Source: Nostoc sp. KVJ20 (GTDB lineage Bacteria; Cyanobacteriota; Cyanobacteriia; Cyanobacteriales; Nostocaceae). From it: a DNA stretch of 58,799 bases. This document shows positions 51,519-58,799 of this stretch, piece after piece. The DNA lies in the NCBI RefSeq assembly GCF_001712795.1, contig NZ_KV757696.1, positions 1 through 58,799 of the forward strand, in the 5' to 3' direction. The position numbers and the translations under genes were made by a program. Positions within the stretch are counted from its first letter, which is position 1. The number at the start of each line of letters is the position of its first letter. The notes below the pieces were generated by a model. That model saw only the letters and a list, made by a program, of their open reading frames with translations, made no database searches and was not told the DNA's origin.

Positions 51519-52808
51519 TTATTTAGTGAGCAACAAAGTTTCTTTAACTGGTTGTAGCAGTTCGGTATAAAGTTCACTCAACTGAGTTGCAACACCATGC
51601 CAACTAAACTTGTTTTCGACGCGCTTTCTGCCAGCTTTACCCAATTCATCTCGCCATTCTGGATTTAAGAGAATTCTGTCGATGGCAGAAGCAAAGGCAT
51701 CTACATCTTGCGGTGGAGCCAATAAACCAGTTTCTTCATTAACCACCGTAAACTGAAGTCCACCGACATCGCTAGCTACAACTGGTGTACCGCTTGCCAT
51801 CGCCTCGATCGCTACGAGTCCAAAGGGTTCGTAGTGACTGGGAACAACGCAAACATCGGCAGCTGCGTAATAAGTTGGCAAAATATCTTGACTCAGACGA
51901 CCGGCAAAAGTAGTAAAGTCGCTTATGCCTAATTCGTTGACAATTTGCTCAATGCGATCGCGTTCTATGCCATCGCTGTTACCAGGAGTACTACCACCAC
52001 CAATAATTAGCTGGAGATTCTTGGAGTCGCGTAGCCCAGACTTGTTTACTGCCCGCACCAAGGTTTCTATGCCTTTGCGTGGGTCAAAACGACCTACATA
52101 TAATACAACTTTGGTTTCTTTATCAATACCCAATTCAGCCCTGGCTGCTTCTCGTGCAATCGAACCAAACCGCTGAATATCTGTACCACAGGGAATGATA
52201 TCGATATTACCTTCAGTGGAAACTAGCGATCGCATATGTTGCTGTTCTTGCGGACTTGTTGCCACGATTCGCTCTGCTATTTCCAACACCTCTTTTTCTA
52301 CTGCTAATCGCTGACTGGCAATCAGAGGGATATCTTCTATAGTGTTGTACTTGACTGCTCCCAAGGAGTGATACGTGTGAACCTGTTTACTCTGTTGGAT
52401 TTTCTTTAACTCCATCCCCACCCAACTAGAGAGCCAGTAGTTAGTGTGAACTAACTGGTATGTAATGTCATTTTCTACTTGAAATTTGAGGAAATTATCC
52501 CGAAATTCTGGCAGATATTCAAAAATATCATCTCGCGGCACAAACTCAAGGGGGCCAGCTTTTAAACGAATAGTTCGACAATTTTTGCTGTGTTGAACAA
52601 TCGAGTCTTGCTCCAGACTCACTTTGCGGGTAAACATATCAACTTGCCATCCTAGCTGCGCTAGTGCTTTACCCACCTGGCGCACATAAACATTTTGTCC
52701 CCCAGCTTCTTCTTTCCCTATTTCAATCGCCGGGTCTCCGTGGACGGAAATTAAGGCGATACGTTTTTCGGTGGTAGAGTTCATAGTTTGTGTGTTGCTG
52801 ATTTTCAC
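51519..52808 (-). CDS. GT4-family glycosyltransferase (sucrose-phosphate-synthase-like)
   Basis: A 429-residue GT-B enzyme that transfers a sugar from a nucleotide sugar in the cytosol. The N-terminal KRIALISVHGDPAIEIGKEE then AGGQNVYVRQVGKALAQLGW is the glycine-rich acceptor loop found in sucrose-phosphate synthases and MshA-type enzymes. LYVGRFDPRKGIETLV and the EX7E motif in EPFGLVAIEAMASG bind the nucleotide-sugar. No phosphatase domain is fused. In Nostocales such proteins include sucrose synthases and heterocyst-sugar enzymes, but the exact donor and acceptor cannot be read here. Confidence 0.85.
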   Translation of the reverse strand: MKISNTQTMNSTTEKRIALISVHGDPAIEIGKEEAGGQNVYVRQVGKALAQLGWQVDMFTRKVSLEQDSIVQHSKNCRTIRLKAGPLEFVPRDDIFEYLPEFRDNFLKFQVENDITYQLVHTNYWLSSWVGMELKKIQQSKQVHTYHSLGAVKYNTIEDIPLIASQRLAVEKEVLEIAERIVATSPQEQQHMRSLVSTEGNIDIIPCGTDIQRFGSIAREAARAELGIDKETKVVLYVGRFDPRKGIETLVRAVNKSGLRDSKNLQLIIGGGSTPGNSDGIERDRIEQIVNELGISDFTTFAGRLSQDILPTYYAAADVCVVPSHYEPFGLVAIEAMASGTPVVASDVGGLQFTVVNEETGLLAPPQDVDAFASAIDRILLNPEWRDELGKAGRKRVENKFSWHGVATQLSELYTELLQPVKETLLLTK

Positions 52809-53520
52809 AAAGTTTTAGGCTGTTTCAAGTTCGTGTATAGCACGCTTTCTTGAATTGTTTAGGAACTTTGATTAATATTTATCTTAATTTATTATGTCTA
52901 ATATTTATTTACATCTTCTTACCAAAAGTATACTATTAGGTTGCATATAAATATTTAATTTCTTTAGATATAGGATTATTTCTATACTTGTATCTCACAC
53001 TTTTGATAGATTCAAATTATATTTTTTTATATATGATCTTTGAAAGGCAAAATGGCTAAAAAGCCTATAAATACTTACTTTAAGCTTCCGTGCTTTCTCT
53101 TATTTCAATTCGGATTGCTGTATTAATTCAGAATATCTAATACTTTTGATAGATAAATATTATATTTCGTCTTGTTTGTGCAGATATAGTCCCATAGATA
53201 GATACATTAACGTGAGTTCGACGAAGCGAAAAAGCAGGCGCTCTACGTGCTGTTGAAGTTCTAACCATCTACCACAGTCAATTCCAGGATTTAGGCATAT
53301 TCTACAAACTCTGTTTTACAAGATAATGCGCGGTCGCGCATTATCTTGTAAAGAAACCATCAAGCTTTTTGGCGATTTTTGCGTCACGATCAACTCACAT
53401 TGTATTAAGTAATGAGAATAACTGTTAAATATTGATGCAAAATTGGGTAATCTATTGAATTTACTTCAGAAAGTTTCAGATTATATTTTCAATCATTAAT
53501 AAATTTCAGGAGCAAATCAG
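52809..53520. other. AT-rich intergenic region upstream of psaK
   Basis: About 710 AT-rich bases separate the glycosyltransferase gene and psaK, on opposite strands. They should hold both promoters. The only clear structure is the palindrome at 53315-53352. A dispersed GAGTTCGACGAAGCG / AAAAAGCAGGCGCTCTACG segment appears near 53215. No gene is seen. Confidence 0.45.
53315..53352. repeat. perfect 17-bp-stem palindrome
   Basis: TTTACAAGATAATGCGC (53315-53331) and its exact reverse complement (53336-53352) flank the loop GGTC. No T-run follows, so it is not a terminator. It stands about 170 bases before psaK. Confidence 0.8.
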
Positions 53521-53781
53521 GTGTTTACTTCAACCTTACTCGCTGCTGCAACTACACCCCTACAATGGAGTCCTACAGTTGGGCTGATTATCATTCTCGC
53601 TAATATTGTTGCCATTGCCTTTGGCAAATCTAGTATCAAGTATCCCAACGCAGAGCCAAAACTACCCTCATCTAATTTATTTGGTGGTTTTGGTTTACCA
53701 GCGCTTTTAGCAACTACCGCCTTTGGTCACATCTTAGGAGTGGGCGTTGTCTTAGGGCTGCATAACCTGGGAAGAATTTAG
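53521..53781 (+). CDS. psaK: photosystem I reaction centre subunit X (PsaK)
   Basis: An 86-residue membrane subunit of PSI that binds chlorophyll and carotenoid on the outer side of the complex. Two membrane helices are visible: PTVGLIIILANIVAIAFG at about 19-36 and LPALLATTAFGHILGVGVVL at about 59-78, with a conserved hydrophilic loop (KYPNAEPKLPSSNLFGGFG). The start is a GTG, with AGGAG about 9 bases upstream. Some Nostocales carry several psaK genes, and the alternate forms respond to light. A clear terminator follows. Confidence 0.95.
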   Translation: MFTSTLLAAATTPLQWSPTVGLIIILANIVAIAFGKSSIKYPNAEPKLPSSNLFGGFGLPALLATTAFGHILGVGVVLGLHNLGRI

Positions 53782-53832
53782 ATTCTTACCCAAGTTAGCT
53801 TTTATTTGAAGATTCTTTTGTCTCCAGCTTTG

Positions 53833-53863
53833 AGCCAGAGAGTTAGTTCTCTGGCTCTTTTTT
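53833..53863 (+). terminator. intrinsic terminator of psaK
   Basis: AGCCAGAGA (53833-53841) and TCTCTGGCT (53848-53856) form a perfect 9-bp stem with a 6-nt loop, followed by CTTTTTT. Confidence 0.9.
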
Positions 53864-53883
53864 ATTGTGGTGGCGACAACTAT

Positions 53884-54624
53884 CTAACTCTTAACAAATG
53901 TCCACTCTAGTACCTTAATGGGAGCTTCTTGTAGTGCTTTAGTTAGTTCGTTACTACTTTCAAATTTTACCTGGGAGAGTTCGCAGGCTTCGACGTTGAC
54001 TGTAAATTCATTGTCCTGGAACGGCCACGGTTTAACAACAACCAAGTTATCACTGCGCTGCATGATGTCATAGCGCTGACCTTCAGGGCCCTTGCTAATC
54101 TCTAAACACCGCTCATCTTCAGGTAGTTGTTGCTGACATAAGATGAGAGAAAGGCGATCGCACCATTGCATAAATGCATAGGCTGCATCAACTTCCTCCT
54201 TTTTTATCCCCAGTTCTTTGCGCCAACGTTGCTGATTTTGAAGTTGTTCATCCAAAACTTTGTCTAGTTTTGAAGACTTTCCCCGCCTTGGCTCATTTAA
54301 ACGGCTGATGTGCATGGAAATTAATAGAGCTACCCATCGTCCACGGTAAAGGGCATTCTTTGCTAGACCAGCCAAATTCTCGACACCGGCATCTGCATCG
54401 GCATTTGAGTTGAGGGTGAAGTCCTTTGGCACACCCGCTTCAGTCAGAATATCTTCTTCCCACTCTTTTTCTAGGTCATCGTGATGGGAAATTGCAGTCA
54501 TCGTTTCATATAACCTTGCTGGAGCATCTTTACGTCGCCATTGTCCCGCCAGTTGAGCTGCTAATAGAGCATGGGCACGATGATAAATGACTTCCCAACC
54601 ATTTGGCATAGCGTTGACAATCAC
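53884..54624 (-). CDS. DUF3891 family protein
   Basis: A 246-residue protein of a family found mainly in cyanobacteria and some other bacteria. It begins MIVNAMPNGWEVIYHRAHAL and has an aromatic/His pattern (YHRAHALLAAQLAGQWRRKD, AISHHDDLEKEW) that looks like a metal-dependent HD-type site. LISMHISRLNEPRRGK and FMQWCDRLSLILCQQQLPE continue the helical core. The function is not known to me. It lies between psaK (convergent) and katB (same strand), and a hairpin separates it from katB. Confidence 0.82.
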   Translation of the reverse strand: MIVNAMPNGWEVIYHRAHALLAAQLAGQWRRKDAPARLYETMTAISHHDDLEKEWEEDILTEAGVPKDFTLNSNADADAGVENLAGLAKNALYRGRWVALLISMHISRLNEPRRGKSSKLDKVLDEQLQNQQRWRKELGIKKEEVDAAYAFMQWCDRLSLILCQQQLPEDERCLEISKGPEGQRYDIMQRSDNLVVVKPWPFQDNEFTVNVEACELSQVKFESSNELTKALQEAPIKVLEWTFVKS

Positions 54625-54789
54625 AAGTTAATCTCCTAATTCTGAGTTTTGAATTTGAGTTGAATTAATTTCTGAAATCAGAAATGTTGATGTAGATATT
54701 GATGAGCGATCGCTCTAACTTTTTTAGTGTGACTGAATAATAACTATAGGTATTTTCACTTGAGTGTAATAACCAAATACTCAGTTGAA

Positions 54790-54823
54790 ATTCCCGACTT
54801 TTCTAAAAAGTCAGGAATCTTTT
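54790..54823. terminator. hairpin between katB and the DUF3891 gene
   Basis: ATTCCCGACTTTT and AAAAGTCAGGAAT form a 13-bp stem with one mismatch, followed by TTTTT on the plus strand. On the minus strand, after katB, a weaker T-rich stretch follows, so this is probably the end of the katB transcript or bidirectional. Confidence 0.6.
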
Positions 54824-54959
54824 TGTTTATGAGAGATAGCTCAACAGCCCAACAATTACTAAAGAGAGTGGCTGTCTACCGGATGATTGAACTTTTCAAG
54901 AATCTGTTAAAAATCTCTTTACATCAAATCAACCTATACTCTAACTGCAACCTATGCAA

Positions 54960-55652
54960 TTAAGAGTGACTTTCTAGCGGATCAGCAATATATTTGAATG
55001 TTGGCTCCGAATTCCAAGGGCCACGTTCATCTTTACCATTTCCGTTTGTAGATAGGTTGTAGTAGAGAGCAACAGTATCATCTGGCTTAACATTACCAAA
55101 GAATGGATCTGTCAACTTACCTAGTGAATCTAGAGCTTTCATAAACATCTGAGTATGAGAAATTTCTCGTGTTAACAGATGCACTAAAGTCTCTTGAGTT
55201 CCTTTGTCGGTTGCCAACTTGATCAATGATTCGTAAGTCTGACGAGCGCCTGCTTCTGCTGCAACATTGGCTCTTAAATCACGCACTACATCTCCACCCT
55301 CATTCAAGTAGCTTGCAGTCCAAGCAGTACCTTGGCTATCTAGAAAATGAGGCCCAATTCCTCGAACTGCAAAGAGAGTACTCTTATAAGCCTCGGTTTG
55401 ATCTACATTTTTAGTATGAGCTTCAATGAGTTTACCAACCATTTCTAAATGGCTGAATTCCTCAATTGCAATGTCTTGGAGCATATCTTTAATGCCAGCA
55501 TTTTCAACATGGAATGATTGAACCCAATATTGAAGTGCTGCACTCAATTCTCCAGTAGCGCCGCCAAACTGCTCTAAAAGTAACTGAGCAAAACGAGGAT
55601 TTGGCTCACTAACGTTAACTGCACGAATAGTCTCTTTTTTGTGAAAAAACAT
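54960..55652 (-). CDS. katB: manganese catalase (KatB-like)
   Basis: A 230-residue non-heme catalase that converts H2O2 to water and O2 with a dimanganese site. The family ligands can be matched: Glu35 (GELSAALQ), Glu65 and His68 (EEFSHLEM), Glu133 (AAEAGARQTYE) and Glu163/His166 (TREISHTQMF). The length and sequence are close to the KatB protein of Anabaena, as far as I recall. It is monocistronic, with a long AT-rich upstream gap (55653-56152) that should hold its promoter. I can see no regulator site in it. Confidence 0.92.
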   Translation of the reverse strand: MFFHKKETIRAVNVSEPNPRFAQLLLEQFGGATGELSAALQYWVQSFHVENAGIKDMLQDIAIEEFSHLEMVGKLIEAHTKNVDQTEAYKSTLFAVRGIGPHFLDSQGTAWTASYLNEGGDVVRDLRANVAAEAGARQTYESLIKLATDKGTQETLVHLLTREISHTQMFMKALDSLGKLTDPFFGNVKPDDTVALYYNLSTNGNGKDERGPWNSEPTFKYIADPLESHS

Positions 55653-56152
55653 AGATTGATACTTCCAAAAATTATGATGTTAGAGAAGGGAGCGAAACTT
55701 TAGCAGTTGCACCTGCCAAAATTACTAAAACTACTCAAGCAATAATACTTATAAGCTTCCTCAACAATCTCGCTTGTATCTAAGTTATCAACTCTGAACT
55801 AAAATTCTTTCTACCAGATGGGATAAATACCAAATCCAAAAGTTAGACAAAAATGTTTATATCAAGATTATTTGGATAATAATTAGCATTTATAGTATAA
55901 AAATGTTATGCAAAAGTTTTCTCAGATAAATCAGGAATTATTGAATAGACTAGTTTAGAAGTTATTCGCCCTATAACTAGATATGAATACATGAATAAAT
56001 TATATTTTTTATGCTTTTTATATCTATCTAAAGATGGAAAAAAGTTATCTAACTTTTTGGAGATGCATTGAAATAATTTTTAATTCGTAATTTCTCATTA
56101 CTGAAATCCCCTCAACCGCTATTTTCAAGGTAGATTGAGGGGCAATACTTTT

Positions 56153-56268
56153 CGGGTTTTGGGGAAAAGGGTAAGGGGTAAGGGGTAAGAAAAAACCTTT
56201 AACCTTTACCCTTTAACCTTTTCCCGAAACCCAATTCCAAGTTCAAAATGCTTATCCGAGCAGTATTG
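56153..56268. mobile_element. MITE-like element, family A, copy 3
   Basis: A 116-bp copy starting CAATACTTTTCGGGTTTTGG and ending CCGAGCAGTATTG. It is flanked by an exact 10-bp direct repeat GATTGAGGGG (56143-56152 and 56269-56278). The interior carries three AAGGGGT-type units, which make it longer than copy 2, and then the same CCTTTAA units. It lies in the 658-base gap between katB and hemN. The rest of that gap holds AT-rich DNA only. Confidence 0.85.
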
Positions 56269-56310
56269 GATTGAGGGGATAATATGTAGTCAATATTTGC
56301 AAAAGGAATA

Positions 56311-57693
56311 TCAAATGGCGCGGGAGAATTTTGTCTCTCGCGTTCTGGTGTGAGTATCAAATATGACGGCGATATTTCTGACTAATAATCTACCGATGTC
56401 TGTAATTTGGATCTGATTTTTTGATAAACTGACTAGACCATCGGCTTCTAGTGGTTTTAATGCCTCTATTTCCTCGGAGAAATATTCATCAAAATTGATA
56501 TGATATTTATTTTCAACATCTTGCTTATGCAACTGGAAGTGAGACATAATACCCATGATGACATCCCGTCTGATGATGTCATTTTGAGTAAGTTTGATGC
56601 CTTTACTAACAGGTAAACTACCTGCTGCAATTGTCTGATAATAATCCTTTAATTCCTTGTGGTTTTGGGCATAAGCATCTTCTAGCATACTGATGGATGT
56701 AGAACCAAAACCAAAGAGTTCTGTTTCAGCGTGAGTAGTGTAGCCTTGAAAATTGCGTTTGAGAGTGCCATTGCGTTGAGCGATCGCTAGTTCGTCATCA
56801 GTTTTAGCAAAATGATCCATCCCAATAAATAGATATTGGTTATTCGTCAATTCTTCAATGGTCATTTTCAGAATCTCTAACTTTTCCTCTGCTGGGGGTA
56901 GCGCCTCTTGAGGAATATTTTTTTGCGTCGGTTTGAGCCACGGTACATAAGCAAAGTTAAAAACCACAATTCGGTCAGGATCTAATTCAATAGTCTTTTT
57001 CAGCGTCTCCCGAAACGTCTCGCGGTTTTGATAGGGTAAACCATAAATTAGGTCTACATTCACACTTTCAAACTTAGCTTCTTTGACCCAACTCATAACA
57101 TCAAAGAGCATTTCTTCTGGCTGGACACGATTAACAGCTACTTGAACTTGGCTATTAAAATCCTGAATGCCAAAACTAATACGGTTAAACCCAATCTCTC
57201 TCAGAAAGAAAATGTAGTTTTTATCGATATAGCGGGGATTAATCTCAATTGAGATTTCTGCTTTTGAATCGATGTTGAAATAGCGATTTATATTTTTCCA
57301 TAAAACTTCTACCTGGTGACGCTCTAAGTAATTAGGAGTACCACCTCCCCAGTGGATTTGCAGTACTTTTCTGTCTGGATCGATTAAAGCTGCGGTGTTT
57401 TTGATGTCTTGAATCAAAGACTCCACATAAGGTTTAGCAATATTCTTGTTGTTGGAAATTACCGTATTACAGCCGCAGAAGTAGCAAGCACTTTGGCAAA
57501 AAGGGATGTGGAAATATAAAGAAAGAGGGGTTTTGCGTTGGTTCGATGCTGCGATCGCGGCCTTAAAATCAGTTTCGGTGAATGTTTCGCTTAACTCTGT
57601 AGCCGGTGGGTAACTGGTGTATCTAGGTGCGCGAGTGTCGTACTTTTGAATCAGATCCAGATCAAACTTGACACCAGGTAGTAGAAAAACCAT
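56311..57693 (-). CDS. hemN: oxygen-independent coproporphyrinogen III oxidase
   Basis: A 460-residue radical-SAM enzyme that makes protoporphyrinogen IX from coproporphyrinogen III without O2. The SAM 4Fe-4S motif is CQSACYFC with Cys66, Cys70 and Cys73, followed by a fourth Cys in CGC as in HemN. GGGTPNYL, DLIYGLPYQ and the C-terminal helical domain also match. I take the internal ATG (MVFLLPGVKFDLDLIQ) as start; the frame is open 26 codons upstream, but that part is hydrophobic and repeat-like. It lies downstream of heme oxygenase on the same strand, and both are typical of low-oxygen expression. Confidence 0.94.
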   Translation of the reverse strand: MVFLLPGVKFDLDLIQKYDTRAPRYTSYPPATELSETFTETDFKAAIAASNQRKTPLSLYFHIPFCQSACYFCGCNTVISNNKNIAKPYVESLIQDIKNTAALIDPDRKVLQIHWGGGTPNYLERHQVEVLWKNINRYFNIDSKAEISIEINPRYIDKNYIFFLREIGFNRISFGIQDFNSQVQVAVNRVQPEEMLFDVMSWVKEAKFESVNVDLIYGLPYQNRETFRETLKKTIELDPDRIVVFNFAYVPWLKPTQKNIPQEALPPAEEKLEILKMTIEELTNNQYLFIGMDHFAKTDDELAIAQRNGTLKRNFQGYTTHAETELFGFGSTSISMLEDAYAQNHKELKDYYQTIAAGSLPVSKGIKLTQNDIIRRDVIMGIMSHFQLHKQDVENKYHINFDEYFSEEIEALKPLEADGLVSLSKNQIQITDIGRLLVRNIAVIFDTHTRTRETKFSRAI

Positions 57694-57763
57694 TGAGTTT
57701 CTTTCCAATGAATGAAGGGAGTGGAGGGAGATAATGGAGATGAGGAGCAGGGAAAAAATAACT

Positions 57764-57799
57764 AATGACAAATGACAAATGACAAATGACGAATGACAA
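57764..57799. repeat. heptamer STRR in the heme oxygenase-hemN gap
   Basis: Five tandem AATGACA-type units (one reads GAATGAC) lie between the heme oxygenase stop and the hemN start. The same unit is found at the starts of znuC and tenA. Confidence 0.87.
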
Positions 57800-57801
57800 A
57801 C

Positions 57802-58518
57802 TTAATTAGCCGCAGCGATTTCAGTACTACCTGAATTCTGAGAACGAGTTAGGCTATTAAACAGGACTTGACCGAGTGCTTTGATTAAACTTCCTTCTAA
57901 CTCCTGAGCCATCTGTAAGTTCAACGCAAAGGCATGATTCGCTTCTGTAACAATCCGTTCTGCTGTTATATCATCAACAGGTAATGCATTTAATGCCTGA
58001 CGATACTTATCCTTAAATGCTTTTTTGTCAGGAATTTGCTCAAAGTTGTAGAAGGATGTGCCTTCATAACCAGAAAGCTTCAAAGCTGACTGAGCAACTT
58101 TTTGCAGCATTTGACCCCCTGAAAGATCGCCCATGTAGCGAGTGTAGGCATGACCTAGCAATAAGGCTGGTTCACTAGCAGAAATTTCCCGAATGCGATC
58201 AATGTACTTTTGGGCAGCGGATGAGGGTATAACCTGCTCTCTCCATTTATCCCCATAATAGAACACCATGTCTTTTTCGAGCGAGGATTGGCGATTAAGT
58301 TCAGGAAAGTAAACCGCACTAATCACAGGATGGTTTACATGGCTCTCTAATGCTGCTTCTAGTTCACTGTAGATGTAATACAAGTTGCTTAAGAACTTGG
58401 CGAAGCAGTCTCTATCCACAACTCCTTGCAAAAAACATTTCATGAATCCCACATTTTCTGCTGATGTGTGGGCTTGTTGAGTTCCAGAACGCAGTTTGAT
58501 GGCGAGATTGCTACTCAT
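57802..58518 (-). CDS. heme oxygenase (biliverdin-producing)
   Basis: A 238-residue heme oxygenase that cleaves heme to biliverdin, CO and iron using reduced ferredoxin; biliverdin feeds phycobilin synthesis. The proximal His17 is in GTQQAHTSAENVGFM, and the distal helix is GHAYTRYMGDLSGGQMLQ with the Gly-rich kink. The start at MSSNLAIKLRSG is chosen because GAAGGAAG lies 6-8 bases upstream; the frame extends 9 codons further. It precedes hemN. In cyanobacteria such an ho-hemN pair, often with chlA-II, is induced at low oxygen. This may be the Ho2-type copy, but I cannot assign it from sequence alone. Confidence 0.92.
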   Translation of the reverse strand: MSSNLAIKLRSGTQQAHTSAENVGFMKCFLQGVVDRDCFAKFLSNLYYIYSELEAALESHVNHPVISAVYFPELNRQSSLEKDMVFYYGDKWREQVIPSSAAQKYIDRIREISASEPALLLGHAYTRYMGDLSGGQMLQKVAQSALKLSGYEGTSFYNFEQIPDKKAFKDKYRQALNALPVDDITAERIVTEANHAFALNLQMAQELEGSLIKALGQVLFNSLTRSQNSGSTEIAAAN

Positions 58519-58777
58519 TGTTGCTTCCTTCATTTTCAAGCGCAAGGTTTCTGGACAGCCACCGACTTAGGATGCCTGCCAATTCCAGCTAAAAGATTGT
58601 TATTCTAGGTTTAGAGAGGATTTGCATCAGTCCATCCAGCAAGTACCACTGCCGATGTAAATCCAGGTATTTTTATTTCTCCTAAGATTATTTAACTATT
58701 CATTCATATATAACTATGAAAGATATTAGTATTTATTTATGTTTTTCTGATACTCATGTTCAGGCACATTTCAGTTG

Positions 58778-58799
58778 AGTATAGGAATCCGCTTTGATT
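58778..58799. repeat. partial dispersed repeat at the window edge
   Basis: GTATAGGAATCCGCTTTGAT matches the segment at about 51018-51037 (ATATAGGAATCCGCTTTGAT). The copy here is cut by the window end. The 58546-58777 gap before it has no gene and should hold the heme oxygenase promoter. Confidence 0.6.

Noticed and set aside
54760..54963. 67-codon frame after the DUF3891 gene
   Set aside because: It runs through a hairpin and overlaps the katB stop codon. There is no coding-like composition.

Overview
The window comes from a filamentous, heterocyst-type cyanobacterium of the Nostoc/Anabaena group. The evidence is the dense GCGATCGC (HIP1) palindromes, the cyanobacterial F-type ATPase gene order with both b and b' subunits, psaK and petL, a split DnaE intein half close to the Nostoc punctiforme one, a flavodiiron pair of the Flv3/Flv1 kind, a tmRNA with the cyanobacterial ANNIV...ARKDALVAA tag, and many heptanucleotide (STRR) repeats typical of Nostocales.

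Layout. 1-413: 5' end of a 16S rRNA gene on the minus strand and its leader. 414-8860: nadC, a GNAT acetyltransferase, an AT-rich orphan gene, a fused peptide-type ABC ATPase, a SpoU-family RNA methylase, tRNA-Leu(CAG) and murA, which seems to use an ATT start. 8900-14120: an SLH porin divergent from the zinc importer znuA-znuC-znuB, with a Fur/Zur-like box between them, then tRNA-Phe. 14300-19650: small hypothetical genes, an LpxB-related protein carrying an in-frame repeat, a TenA homologue, a pentapeptide-repeat protein and a HicA/HicB toxin-antitoxin pair. 19670-25620: an EgtD-like methyltransferase divergent from a heterodimeric ABC exporter, then small enzymes. 25900-29560: thioredoxin, a Uma2 protein, aroB and the 31-residue petL. 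29800-36400: the atp operon (I, a, c, b', b, delta, alpha, gamma). The beta and epsilon genes are not here, as is usual in cyanobacteria. 36560-38980: tmRNA, then a decayed zone with an IS630-type remnant and a pseudogene. 38977-42760: flv3-flv1. 43060-46340: a membrane protein, remnants and a dicarboxylate/amino-acid symporter. 46535-50973: dnaE N-half with split intein, and an NFACT/RqcH protein. 51500-58545: a family-4 glycosyltransferase, psaK, a DUF3891 protein, Mn-catalase, hemN and heme oxygenase.

How the genes work together. Most genes are housekeeping or photosynthetic and stand alone. Clear functional groups are zinc uptake (porin plus ZnuABC), ATP synthase, O2 reduction without ROS (Flv3/Flv1) and low-oxygen tetrapyrrole metabolism (heme oxygenase plus oxygen-independent HemN). 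Mn-catalase adds to an oxygen-handling theme.

The most unusual content is non-coding. At least three families of about 100-126 bp terminal-inverted-repeat (MITE-like) elements are present, and four copies are still flanked by 9-11 bp target duplications. Heptamer STRR arrays sit in several atp intergenic gaps, inside one coding sequence, and at the start codons of znuC and tenA. I found no CRISPR array, prophage or complete insertion sequence, and I do not see a clear new multi-gene system. The TIR elements and their reach into gene ends are the best candidates for something undescribed.
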